A model generated the notes under the pieces. It did not search any database. It saw only the letters and a list, made by a program, of their open reading frames with translations, and was not told the origin of the DNA. From contig JAEEMG010000097.1 in NCBI GenBank assembly GCA_016283095.1, forward strand, positions 1 to 39,406: DNA of 39,406 bases, given 5' to 3'. Positions 17,890 to 24,603 of the stretch are shown here, piece after piece (the stretch's first letter is position 1; each line of letters opens with the position of its first letter). This DNA is from Paludibacteraceae bacterium (lineage in GTDB: Bacteria > Bacteroidota > Bacteroidia > Bacteroidales > Paludibacteraceae). The position numbers and the translations under genes are program-made.

Positions 17890-17972
17890 AATTATTATCC
17901 ATACGTTAAAAAGGCGAAGATGTTTGCCCGAACATTGAGCCAAATTGAAGATTAATTAAAAAAGTTTTTAAA
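17890..17972 (+). promoter_or_regulatory. Possible rplM mRNA leader structure
   Basis: The transcript leader contains GGCGAA (17913-17918) able to pair with TTTGCC (17923-17928), and an alternative, mutually exclusive pairing GATGTT (17919-17924) with AACATT (17931-17936). L13-binding autoregulatory leaders are known in several bacterial groups, so an L13 leader is plausible, but I cannot confirm a covariation-supported motif here. Confidence 0.3.
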
Positions 17973-18428
17973 GTGGATACTTTAAGTTTTAAAACCATTT
18001 CTGCCAACAAGAACACTGTAAAGAAGGAGTGGGTCGTTGTTGACGCTACAGATCAGGCGCTTGGTCGTTTGGGATCTAAGGTGGCTAAGTTGCTTAGAGG
18101 TAAGTACAAGCCAAGTTTCACTCCACACGTAGATTGTGGAGACAACGTAATCATTGTCAATGCTGACAAGGTTAAGTTGACAGGTCTAAAGATGACAGAT
18201 CGTGTTTATTTGAGTTACACTGGTTATCCAGGTGGACAGAGAGAGACAACTCCTGCAGTTCTTTTGCAGAAGGATCCAAAGAAGTTGTATCGTAAGGTAT
18301 TGAAGGGAATGTTGCCAAAGAATCGTCTAGGTGATGCTCTTCTAAACAATCTTTACATTTTCGCTGGTCCAGATCATGATAAGCAGGCTCAGCAGCCAAA
18401 AGTAATTGATTTAAACTCACTTAAGTAA
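17973..18428 (+). CDS. rplM: 50S ribosomal protein L13 (uL13)
   Basis: 151 aa; large-subunit protein that binds 23S rRNA early in assembly. It reads MDTLSFKTISANKNTVKKEW at the start, followed by VVDATDQALGRLGSKVAKLLRGKYKP, the conserved TPHVDCGDNVIIVNADKVKLTG, and YTGYPGG and KGMLPKNRLG. The start codon is GTG at 17973: the MDTLSFKT N-terminus typical of Bacteroidales L13 begins exactly there, and no in-frame ATG occurs nearby. It is followed by rpsI after a 4-nt gap, the widespread L13-S9 pair. Confidence 0.98.
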   Translation: MDTLSFKTISANKNTVKKEWVVVDATDQALGRLGSKVAKLLRGKYKPSFTPHVDCGDNVIIVNADKVKLTGLKMTDRVYLSYTGYPGGQRETTPAVLLQKDPKKLYRKVLKGMLPKNRLGDALLNNLYIFAGPDHDKQAQQPKVIDLNSLK

Positions 18429-18432
18429 GATT

Positions 18433-18819
18433 ATGGAAGTTATTAACGCAATCGGTAGAAGAAAAGCAGCTGTTGCTAGAGTATATTTGTCAGCAGGTAC
18501 AGGTGCAGTTACTATTAACAAGAAAGAGCTTGCAGCATACTTCCCATCAGGCTTGCTTCAGTATGTAGTTTTGCAGCCATTGAACGAGCTAGGAGTTCAG
18601 GGTAAGTTTGATATCAAGGCTAACCTTGACGGTGGTGGTATCAAGGGTCAGGCAGAGGCTTTGCGTTTGGCAATTGCTAGAGCATTGGTTAAGCTTGATG
18701 CTGAGAACAAGTCAGCTCTTAAGTCTAATGGATTCTTGACTCGTGACGCTCGTGAGGTTGAGCGTAAGAAGCCAGGTCAGCCAAAGGCGAGACGCAAGTT
18801 CCAGTTCAGCAAACGTTAG
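18433..18819 (+). CDS. rpsI: 30S ribosomal protein S9 (uS9)
   Basis: 128 aa, usual length. Small-subunit head protein whose C-terminal tail reaches the P-site tRNA. Visible hallmarks are the N-terminal GRRKAAVARVYL, GGGIKGQAEALRLAIARAL, FLTRDAREVERKKPGQPKARRKFQFSKR, and the terminal basic KR. It starts 4 nt after rplM and must share its transcript. Adenine-rich sequence and a weak Shine-Dalgarno precede the ATG, as is usual in this phylum. Confidence 0.98.
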   Translation: MEVINAIGRRKAAVARVYLSAGTGAVTINKKELAAYFPSGLLQYVVLQPLNELGVQGKFDIKANLDGGGIKGQAEALRLAIARALVKLDAENKSALKSNGFLTRDAREVERKKPGQPKARRKFQFSKR

Positions 18820-18942
18820 TACTTGGCGTTGCAGCTTAATTGCAGCATAAGTATACGTTTAGTATCTAAATGGGGTAGACCTTTTATAGCTACTATCTCA
18901 TTGATTTAATTAAAAGAAGGTAAACGATTAAAAATCAAAAAA

Positions 18943-19734
18943 ATGTCAAGAACTAATTTTGATGCATTACTTGAGGCAGGTTGCCACTTTGGTCACCTCA
19001 AGAAAAAATGGAATCCAGCTATGGCTCCTTACATTTTCATGGAGCGTAACGGTATTCATATTATTGATCTTCACAAAACTGTAGCAAAGGTTGATGAGGC
19101 TGCTGCAGCTTTGAAACAGATAGTAAAGTCGGGCAAGAAAGTCCTTTTCGTAGCTACTAAGAAGCAGGCTAAGCAGATCGTAGCTGACAAGGCAACAGAG
19201 GTTGGTATGCCATATATCACTGAGCGTTGGGCTGGTGGTATGTTGACAAACTTCCCTACAATCCGTAAGGCTGTTAAGAAGATGGCTCAGATCGATAAGA
19301 ACATCTCTGACGGTACATTCGATAACTTGTCAAAGCGTGAGAAGCTTCAGATTTCTCGCCAGAGAAACAAGTTGGAGAAGAACCTAGGTTCTATCGCTGA
19401 CCTAAGCCGCCTTCCTTCTGCTCTTTTCGTAATCGACGTTATGAAGGAGCACATCGCTATCAAGGAGGCTAAGCGTCTAGGTATTCCAGTTTTCGGTATC
19501 GTTGATACTAACTCTAACCCTAATTCTGTGGATTTCGTAATCCCAGCTAACGATGATGCAACTAAGTCTATCGAGGTTATCCTTGATGCTGTAAACGGTG
19601 CTATCCGTGAGGGTCTAGAGGAGCGTAAGGCTGAGAAGACTGAAAATGAGTCGGCTGAGGCTGCAGAGCCAAAGAAGGAGCGTAGAACTCGTTCTGCAAA
19701 GAAGAGCAAGCCAGAGGCTGCAACAGAGGAGTAA
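18943..19734 (+). CDS. rpsB: 30S ribosomal protein S2 (uS2)
   Basis: 263 aa. Small-subunit protein needed for late assembly and S1 docking in many bacteria. Conserved blocks are LLEAGCHFGHLKKKWNPAMAPYIFMERNGIHIIDL, FVATKKQAK, ERWAGGMLTNF, LSRLPSALFVIDV and PVFGIVDTNSNP. The last ~40 residues form a highly charged Glu/Lys/Ala-rich tail, a common feature of Bacteroidota S2. A 123-nt gap after rpsI could hold a separate promoter or leader, but I see no full TAnnTTTG in it (TACGTTTA is the closest). tsf follows after a terminator-like hairpin. Confidence 0.98.
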   Translation: MSRTNFDALLEAGCHFGHLKKKWNPAMAPYIFMERNGIHIIDLHKTVAKVDEAAAALKQIVKSGKKVLFVATKKQAKQIVADKATEVGMPYITERWAGGMLTNFPTIRKAVKKMAQIDKNISDGTFDNLSKREKLQISRQRNKLEKNLGSIADLSRLPSALFVIDVMKEHIAIKEAKRLGIPVFGIVDTNSNPNSVDFVIPANDDATKSIEVILDAVNGAIREGLEERKAEKTENESAEAAEPKKERRTRSAKKSKPEAATEE

Positions 19735-19759
19735 TCCAAAGTTTTAGATTATAAAGAAT

Positions 19760-19810
19760 GAACCTCGAAACGGCTCTTCATTTTTGAGGCTGATTCGAGG
19801 TTCTTTTTAT
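19760..19810 (+). terminator. Terminator or attenuator hairpin between rpsB and tsf
   Basis: Perfect 10-bp stem GAACCTCGAA (19760-19769) / TTCGAGGTTC (19794-19803) with a 24-nt loop, directly followed by TTTTTATTTT. It has the form of an intrinsic terminator but sits inside the conserved rpsB-tsf pair, 37 nt before the tsf start, so it probably causes partial termination. Confidence 0.7.
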
Positions 19811-19840
19811 TTTACAACATTTATAAAAGTTAAGAAAGTT

Positions 19841-20839
19841 ATGGCAGTTTCAATGTCAGATATTAAGAAGCTTCGTGATCTTACAAACGCTGGTATGATG
19901 GATTGTAAGAATGCACTTACAGAGGCTAATGGTGATATGGAGCAGGCAATCGCTCTTATCCGTAAGCGTGGTCAGGCAATCGCAGCTAAGAGAAGCGATC
20001 GTGAGGCTTCAGAAGGTTGTGTACTTGCAGGTGTTAACGGCGATTTCGCTTGTATCGTCGCTATTAAGTGTGAGACTGACTTCGTTGCTAAGAATGCAGA
20101 TTTCGTCGCTCTTACAAAGAATATTCTTGATTTCGCTCTTGCAAACAAGGTTGCAGATAAGGATGCCCTTCTAGCTGCTGCAATTGATGGTCGTTCGGTT
20201 GCTGATTTGATCGCTGAGCGTTCAGGTGTAACAGGTGAGAAGATGGAAATGGGTGCTTACGAGGTTGTTAAGGGTGCTTCTACAGTTAGCTATGTTCACC
20301 CAGGTAACAAGCTTGCAACAGTAATCGCATTTAATGAGGCAAACGCTGATGTAGAGGCTGCACGTGGTGTGGCTATGCACGTTGCTGCTATGGCTCCAGC
20401 TGCTCTTGATGAGGCTTCTATTCCTCAGGCTACTAAGGACAGCGAGCGTGCTATCGCTATCGAGAAGACTAAGAAGGAAGAGGTTGACCGTGCTATCGAG
20501 GTTGCTATCAAGAAGGCTGGTATCAATCCAGCTCACGTTGACAGTGAGGATCATATCAACTCTAACGTTACTAAGGGTTGGTTGACTGAGGAGCAGGCTG
20601 CTCAGGCTCGCGAGATCATCGCTAAGGTTGGTGCTGAGGCTGCTGCTAACATCAACATGGTTAAGGTTGAGAAGATCGTTGACGGTCGTATGTCTAAGTT
20701 CTTCAAGGAGTGCACTCTTCTTGATCAGAAGTACGAAGGTGGTGGCGACGAGGCAGGTAAGATCTCTGTTAAGGAGTTCATCGCTAAGAAGGGTATCTCT
20801 GTAGTTGCATTCAAGAGATTCACTTTGAACGAGGAGTAA
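19841..20839 (+). CDS. tsf: Translation elongation factor Ts
   Basis: 332 aa. Nucleotide exchange factor that releases GDP from EF-Tu. The N-terminal UBA-like domain reads MSDIKKLRDLTNAGMMDCKNALTEANGDMEQAI, followed by the conserved KRGQAIAAKRSDREASEGCVLAG and CETDFVAKN, which contact EF-Tu, and HVAAMAPAAL in the core. The frame is open from 19784, but those upstream residues include the terminator hairpin and do not look like EF-Ts; the ATG at 19841 gives the normal family N-terminus (MAVSMSDIKK) and length. It ends the translation cluster and is followed by a strong terminator. No pyrH or frr follows, unlike many other bacteria. Confidence 0.98.
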   Translation: MAVSMSDIKKLRDLTNAGMMDCKNALTEANGDMEQAIALIRKRGQAIAAKRSDREASEGCVLAGVNGDFACIVAIKCETDFVAKNADFVALTKNILDFALANKVADKDALLAAAIDGRSVADLIAERSGVTGEKMEMGAYEVVKGASTVSYVHPGNKLATVIAFNEANADVEAARGVAMHVAAMAPAALDEASIPQATKDSERAIAIEKTKKEEVDRAIEVAIKKAGINPAHVDSEDHINSNVTKGWLTEEQAAQAREIIAKVGAEAAANINMVKVEKIVDGRMSKFFKECTLLDQKYEGGGDEAGKISVKEFIAKKGISVVAFKRFTLNEE

Positions 20840-20860
20840 TCAATAGATTCTCAATATATA

Positions 20861-20900
20861 AAAATCCGGACACGTAAGTGTTCGGATTTTTTTGTTTTTT
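20861..20900 (+). terminator. Strong intrinsic terminator after tsf
   Basis: AAATCCGGACAC (20862-20873), loop GTAA, GTGTTCGGATTT (20878-20889) with one wobble pair, followed by an unbroken T-run and TTGTTTTTTG. Confidence 0.92.
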
Positions 20901-20991
20901 GATGTTTCTGTAAACTGGATTTGTGACATAGCATACGGTTAGCATGTATTTAGTATGCTTTATTTACAACGTGCATATAAATGATTTAGTG

Positions 20992-21554
20992 TTATGGCTT
21001 GGTTATTATTCTTTCTCTGTCTTTGCCATCTGCGTAGAGAAACAATAAAATAGCATAGCCGACTATATCGTCTTTTAGGTCGTATTTATTATCAATTGTG
21101 CATTTTTGTTCTAATATATGTTTGCATTTCACATTTCCATTTTCAATAAAGGATAATACATTTAATGTTTTGTCGACCTTTTCTAGATATTCTTTATCTT
21201 CTTCAAAATTGCATTTGATGGATGTGTTCAGTTTGAATACTTCTTTTGAAAAAGTGCATGGCAGGTTGCTGTCGGTTTCATCGAGTTTTTCAAATATTAA
21301 TGTGTCGTTTACGGTCCTTCCTTGGAACATTTCAAGTCCTAACAATTTTCCTTCGTCGTAAATATTCTTATTGGTAATTATTAGATGACGACTGTCGGCA
21401 GAAAATACAATTATAGAATCGTATTGGAAACTTAATTCGGCAACTATCTGCTCAACATCTTTTTTATACGGTCGTAGTATCCGCTAGTCTGTCCTGTGGC
21501 AAAGGCACATAGCGTGATGAAACTACATACTATAATTAGAATTGATTTTTTCAT
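20992..21554 (-). pseudogene. Small secreted protein gene with an internal -1 frameshift (pseudogene, or programmed frameshift)
   Basis: An ATG at 21554 begins a signal peptide (MKKSILIIVCSFITLCAFATGQ) but the frame stops at a TAG at 21444-21446 after 36 residues. The -1 frame continues without a stop from the A-run at 21460-21465 to 20992. Joining them at codons ATA-AAA-AAG gives about 187 aa, running ...YYDRIKK then DVEQIVAELSFQYDS and ending KDRERIITKP. The downstream part looks coding (mixed hydrophobic strands, Lys/Asp-rich loops, Cys residues), with no recognised family. The junction is a phase-correct A-AAA-AAG heptamer, the slippery sequence used by E. coli dnaX, but I see no strong downstream stem or upstream Shine-Dalgarno. 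A one-base indel or a homopolymer sequencing error is the simpler reading. Confidence 0.7.
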
Positions 21555-21603
21555 GTTCGTTGGTTGTATGTCTTGACACGTGTCCGTTGTTTATATGTTA
21601 GAT

Positions 21604-21625
21604 GAGACGCACGTCCGTGCGTCTC
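21604..21625. repeat. Perfect palindromic intergenic element
   Basis: GAGACGCACG (21604-21613), a TC spacer, then CGTGCGTCTC (21616-21625): a 10-bp perfect inverted repeat that is much more GC-rich than its surroundings. Its form (GAGACGCA...TGCGTCTC) resembles short interspersed palindromes seen in many Bacteroidota genomes. There is no T-run, so it is not a standard terminator. Confidence 0.65.
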
Positions 21626-21646
21626 TACGAGATTACCGCTCTGATC

Positions 21647-21684
21647 TCTAACCTTTAACCTCTAACCATCAACCTCTAATAACC
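21647..21684. repeat. Degenerate heptamer tandem repeat (TCTAACC-like)
   Basis: Consecutive units TCTAACC, TTTAACC, TCTAACC, ATCAACC, then TCTAATAACC, about five units between the palindrome and the stop of the GHL10 gene at 21691. On the minus strand it reads as GGTTAGA-like units in the 3' flank of that gene. Confidence 0.7.
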
Positions 21685-21690
21685 TATACA

Positions 21691-23184
21691 TTACCTCTTC
21701 TCAAACACAATTGGCTTTGATGCTTTTGATTCGTGTCTGAATTTGTTGATAGATGTGATCACGAATTTATAGTTGCCGTTTGGCAGACGGAATTCTTGGA
21801 GATCAACTTCTGATGCTTGTGTGAATGCGATGATTCTCTCCACTTTGTTCAAATCTACTTCTTCAAACTCTCCAAAACAGTAGATGGCGTAGTATCTTGT
21901 GTCGAATCCTCCTTTCTTGACTACTGGTTTCCATCGCATCATATCACCCTCTATCTTTATTCCTTTAGGGGCTGCAGACGGTGCACTTTCTATATTCGGA
22001 TCGACTGGCACGAGTGCTGGATATCTGAACAGGTCTTTCTGCAAATCTGTTCTCAATCCACGGTAGTCATCACGCAGATACTTTGCACTGTAGAAGATAT
22101 ATCCGTTGATTTTGTTGTTGTTGTAGCTTGTATTAAGTTGACGGATCACTTCGTTGCCTTCTTTCCATGCCTTGTCTTTCTTCACAGCTAATCCGCTTGC
22201 ATAAAGTCCGACGAACATGTTTCTGCCGTACGACCAGTCTCCCCACCATTTGCTCAACACTCCGTAGTCGAGTCCATCACGTCCAAGTTCCCAATATAGC
22301 TGTGGCGCGGCGTAATCGATCCAACCTTTTTCCAACCACAATAGCACGTCTGCGCATAGTTCATCATAATTGGTGCATGACGCACCTGCTTTTGTGGCTC
22401 TCCAGTCGTCTTTCTCATTGCGGTATACTCCGAACGGACTGACTCCAAACCATACCCAAGGCTTTGCTCTCTGGATTGCTTCATGTATCATTTTCACAAC
22501 AAGGTTGACATTATCGCGTCGCCATGCCTGACGGTCATATTGATCACGGTGATGATTCTTGAACGTCTCAAAATCAGGGAATTCTTCACCAGCCACTTTG
22601 TATGGATAGAAATAGTCGTCCATGTGAATTCCGTCGACATCATAACGGAGAACAATATCCATCACGATGCTTGTCAGATAGTCACGCACCTCTTCGAGTC
22701 CAGGATTGAAATATACTTTTCCTCCGTATGTCAGAAAAAGTTCAGGGCGACGGAAATAAAGATGATTCTTGCTCAATTTGTCCACTCCTTCGCCATTGGT
22801 CACACGGTATGGGTTGATCCACGCATGAACTTCCATGCATCTTTTGTGGCATTCCTCAATTGCGAAAGCTAATGGGTCGTAGCTCACTTCTGTACCTTGT
22901 TTGCCAGAGAGATATGCGCTCCATGGCTCCATTTCAGATCGGTAGAGAGCGTCGGCGCACGGACGCACTTGGAGGAATATTGTATTGATGTTGCAGCGGT
23001 GAAGAGAATCAAGCATTGCAATCATCTCGTCTTTCTGCTTTTCATAATTGCCTTTTGTAGATGGCCAGTCGATATTGGCGACAGTCGCGATCCACGCTCC
23101 TCGTAGTTCATGTTTTTTTGCCGCATGAAGGGGCATCATAATAATGGAAAGAAGGAACGCAATTGCGCTCAAATAAGTTCTCAT
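21691..23184 (-). CDS. GHL10-family (DUF187, DigH/YddW-like) secreted glycosidase
   Basis: 497 aa from the ATG at 23184, which gives a clean signal peptide (MRTYLSAIAFLLSIIMMPLHA); the frame is open to 23256, but the extra 24 residues overlap the promoter and spoil the signal. The family core is visible: ELRGAWIATVANIDWPS, INTIFLQVRPCADALYRSE, EVHAWINPYRV, DVDGIHMDDYFYPY with paired acids in the TIM-barrel strand, and WIDYAAPQLYWE. E. coli DigH of this family cleaves peptide-free peptidoglycan glycan strands. The C-terminal ~90 residues (from PSAAPKGIKIEG) look like a fibronectin III-like module. It is divergent from the NamZ gene, which supports a peptidoglycan turnover role. The exact substrate here is inferred. 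Confidence 0.9.
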   Translation of the reverse strand: MRTYLSAIAFLLSIIMMPLHAAKKHELRGAWIATVANIDWPSTKGNYEKQKDEMIAMLDSLHRCNINTIFLQVRPCADALYRSEMEPWSAYLSGKQGTEVSYDPLAFAIEECHKRCMEVHAWINPYRVTNGEGVDKLSKNHLYFRRPELFLTYGGKVYFNPGLEEVRDYLTSIVMDIVLRYDVDGIHMDDYFYPYKVAGEEFPDFETFKNHHRDQYDRQAWRRDNVNLVVKMIHEAIQRAKPWVWFGVSPFGVYRNEKDDWRATKAGASCTNYDELCADVLLWLEKGWIDYAAPQLYWELGRDGLDYGVLSKWWGDWSYGRNMFVGLYASGLAVKKDKAWKEGNEVIRQLNTSYNNNKINGYIFYSAKYLRDDYRGLRTDLQKDLFRYPALVPVDPNIESAPSAAPKGIKIEGDMMRWKPVVKKGGFDTRYYAIYCFGEFEEVDLNKVERIIAFTQASEVDLQEFRLPNGNYKFVITSINKFRHESKASKPIVFEKR

Positions 23185-23210
23185 GTTTCGTAAATCATAT
23201 AAGTTCTTTG

Positions 23211-23218
23211 CAAAAATA
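23211..23218 (-). promoter_or_regulatory. Candidate -7 element for the GHL10 gene
   Basis: Minus-strand TATTTTTG at 23211-23218, 26 nt upstream of the chosen ATG at 23184. It also supports that start over the longer frame, which would begin upstream of this promoter. No -33 TTG at normal spacing was found. Confidence 0.5.
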
Positions 23219-23346
23219 CTAATAACAAACCAATAAATGGCATTGTGGTCATTCATTTATTATTGCAAATCTTGTGGAGACATTGATTTTTGGATTATAT
23301 AGGCTGATGAAATCAAATGTCGATATGAAATTCAAAAAAATAAGAG

Positions 23347-23354
23347 TATTTTTG
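23347..23354 (+). promoter_or_regulatory. Candidate -7 element for the NamZ-led operon
   Basis: TATTTTTG at 23347-23354, 25 nt upstream of the ATG at 23380, is a full TAnnTTTG match; no clear -33 box was seen. The sequence AGGT lies 4 nt before the ATG. Confidence 0.5.
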
Positions 23355-23379
23355 TATTCGATAATAAAATTAAAAGGTA

Positions 23380-24603
23380 ATGAAAAGAATCTTGTTGCTT
23401 TGCATATCGTGCTTTTCAGTTCTGTTGGCGTTTGCTCAGGTGACGCTTGGAATCGATGTGCTCAAACAGCGTGATTTTGATATATTGAAGGGCAAGAGGG
23501 TAGGTCTGCTCACAAATGCCACAGGTGTGGATTCCAATTTGCAAAGTACGATTGATGTCCTTAATTCAGCGGACGGCGTCAATCTCGTCTGCCTTTTCGC
23601 TCCCGAACATGGTGTGCGAGGCAATGTCTATGCGGGAGGAACTGTGAATGGATCAGTAGATACGAAGACGGGATTGAAAGTCCATAGCCTTTATGGCAAG
23701 ACAAAGAAGCCTACTGTCGAGATGTTGAAGGATGTCGACGTGGTTGTCTACGATATTCAGGATGTCGGTTGCCGCTCTTACACTTTTATCAGCTCTCTAG
23801 GACTGTTGATGGAGGCTGCCGGAGAAAATGGTAAGGAGGTTGTTGTGCTCGACCGCCCTAATCCGCTTGGTGGAAACAAGGTGGAGGGACCACTTGTGAG
23901 TGAGGGGTATTTCAGTTTCATCAGCAAATATCCTATCCCGTACGTCTATGGATTGACGGCTGGTGAACTTGCCAATTTACTTAACGAAGAGGGCCTTACA
24001 AAAAAGAAATGCAATCTTACGGTGGTGCCGATGGAGGGCTGGAAGCGAGATATGGATTATTCACAGACGGGATTGCGTTGGGTGATGACTTCTCCGCAGA
24101 TCCCTTATTGGCAATGTGCAGCTTATTATCCGATGAGCGGAATCGTTGGTGAACTTGGTGTTCTTCAGATTGGAGTGGGGTATACTATCCCATTCGACGC
24201 TTTTGCTGCCGACTGGGTGAATGCCGATTCACTGGCAATGGAGTTGAATAACATGAAGTTGGAAGGCATCTCTTTCCGTCCTATAGTATATAAACCTCAG
24301 TTCTCCGCTCTTTCTGGAAAGATAGTGCAGGGAGTGCAGGTCTATGTGGATGATTTGCAGAAAGCCAGACTGACAGAAGTCCAGTTTAGAGTTTTGGAGG
24401 CATTGCATAATCTTTATCCTTCGATAGATATATTTGGAATGTGCTCGGATAAGACAAAAAAGAGTTTTGACAATGTCTGTGGCACAAACAAAATTCGTTT
24501 GAAAATGTCGGAGAGATATCGTTTTGACGATGTGAAGGATATATGGAGAGATTCAGAATCGTCGTGGCGACGAAAGTCAAAAAAGTATCATCTCTATGAA
24601 TAG
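23380..24603 (+). CDS. namZ: NamZ-type exo-beta-N-acetylmuramidase (DUF1343)
   Basis: 407 aa. Signal peptide ~1-19 (MKRILLLCISCFSVLLAFA). All the DUF1343 signatures are present in order: LKGKRVGLLTNATGVD (~37-52), CLFAPEHGVRG (~75-85), VVYDIQDVGCRSYTFISSL (~124-142), VVLDRPNPLGG (~156-166), and YPIPYVYGLTAGE. Characterised family members (Bacillus subtilis NamZ, and one from the Bacteroidota member Tannerella forsythia) remove non-reducing-end MurNAc from peptidoglycan fragments. It is probably periplasmic or surface exposed. It overlaps the next gene by 8 nt (ATGAATAG), showing translational coupling. Together with the divergent GHL10 gene it suggests cell-wall recycling. Confidence 0.93.
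   Translation: MKRILLLCISCFSVLLAFAQVTLGIDVLKQRDFDILKGKRVGLLTNATGVDSNLQSTIDVLNSADGVNLVCLFAPEHGVRGNVYAGGTVNGSVDTKTGLKVHSLYGKTKKPTVEMLKDVDVVVYDIQDVGCRSYTFISSLGLLMEAAGENGKEVVVLDRPNPLGGNKVEGPLVSEGYFSFISKYPIPYVYGLTAGELANLLNEEGLTKKKCNLTVVPMEGWKRDMDYSQTGLRWVMTSPQIPYWQCAAYYPMSGIVGELGVLQIGVGYTIPFDAFAADWVNADSLAMELNNMKLEGISFRPIVYKPQFSALSGKIVQGVQVYVDDLQKARLTEVQFRVLEALHNLYPSIDIFGMCSDKTKKSFDNVCGTNKIRLKMSERYRFDDVKDIWRDSESSWRRKSKKYHLYE

Larger units (their letters stand above)
17584..17972. other. Divergent intergenic region between alaS and rplM
   Basis: 389 bp, strongly AT-rich, with no supportable gene. It carries a minus-strand -7 box for alaS and a plus-strand promoter for rplM (listed separately), separated by about 245 bp in which I see nothing recognisable, and a ~90-nt rplM leader. 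A 61-residue open frame at 17770-17955 covers the promoter and lacks coding character. Confidence 0.6.

Noticed and set aside
17770-17955. 61-residue open frame upstream of rplM
   Set aside because: It spans the rplM promoter and leader, has a Lys/Phe/Ile-heavy composition reflecting AT-rich DNA, and no start signal.
18172-18420. 82-residue minus-strand frame inside rplM
   Set aside because: It is antisense to a certain ribosomal protein gene and has no independent support.
19784-19840. N-terminal extension of tsf
   Set aside because: The extra 19 residues lie across the hairpin and T-run and are not part of EF-Ts; the ATG at 19841 gives the family N-terminus.
21647-21684. CRISPR-like or telomeric array
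   Set aside because: Units are 7 bp with no spacers, only about five degenerate copies; this is a short tandem repeat.
23185-23256. N-terminal extension of the GHL10 protein
   Set aside because: It overlaps the -7 box at 23211-23218 and would bury the signal peptide that begins at the ATG at 23184.
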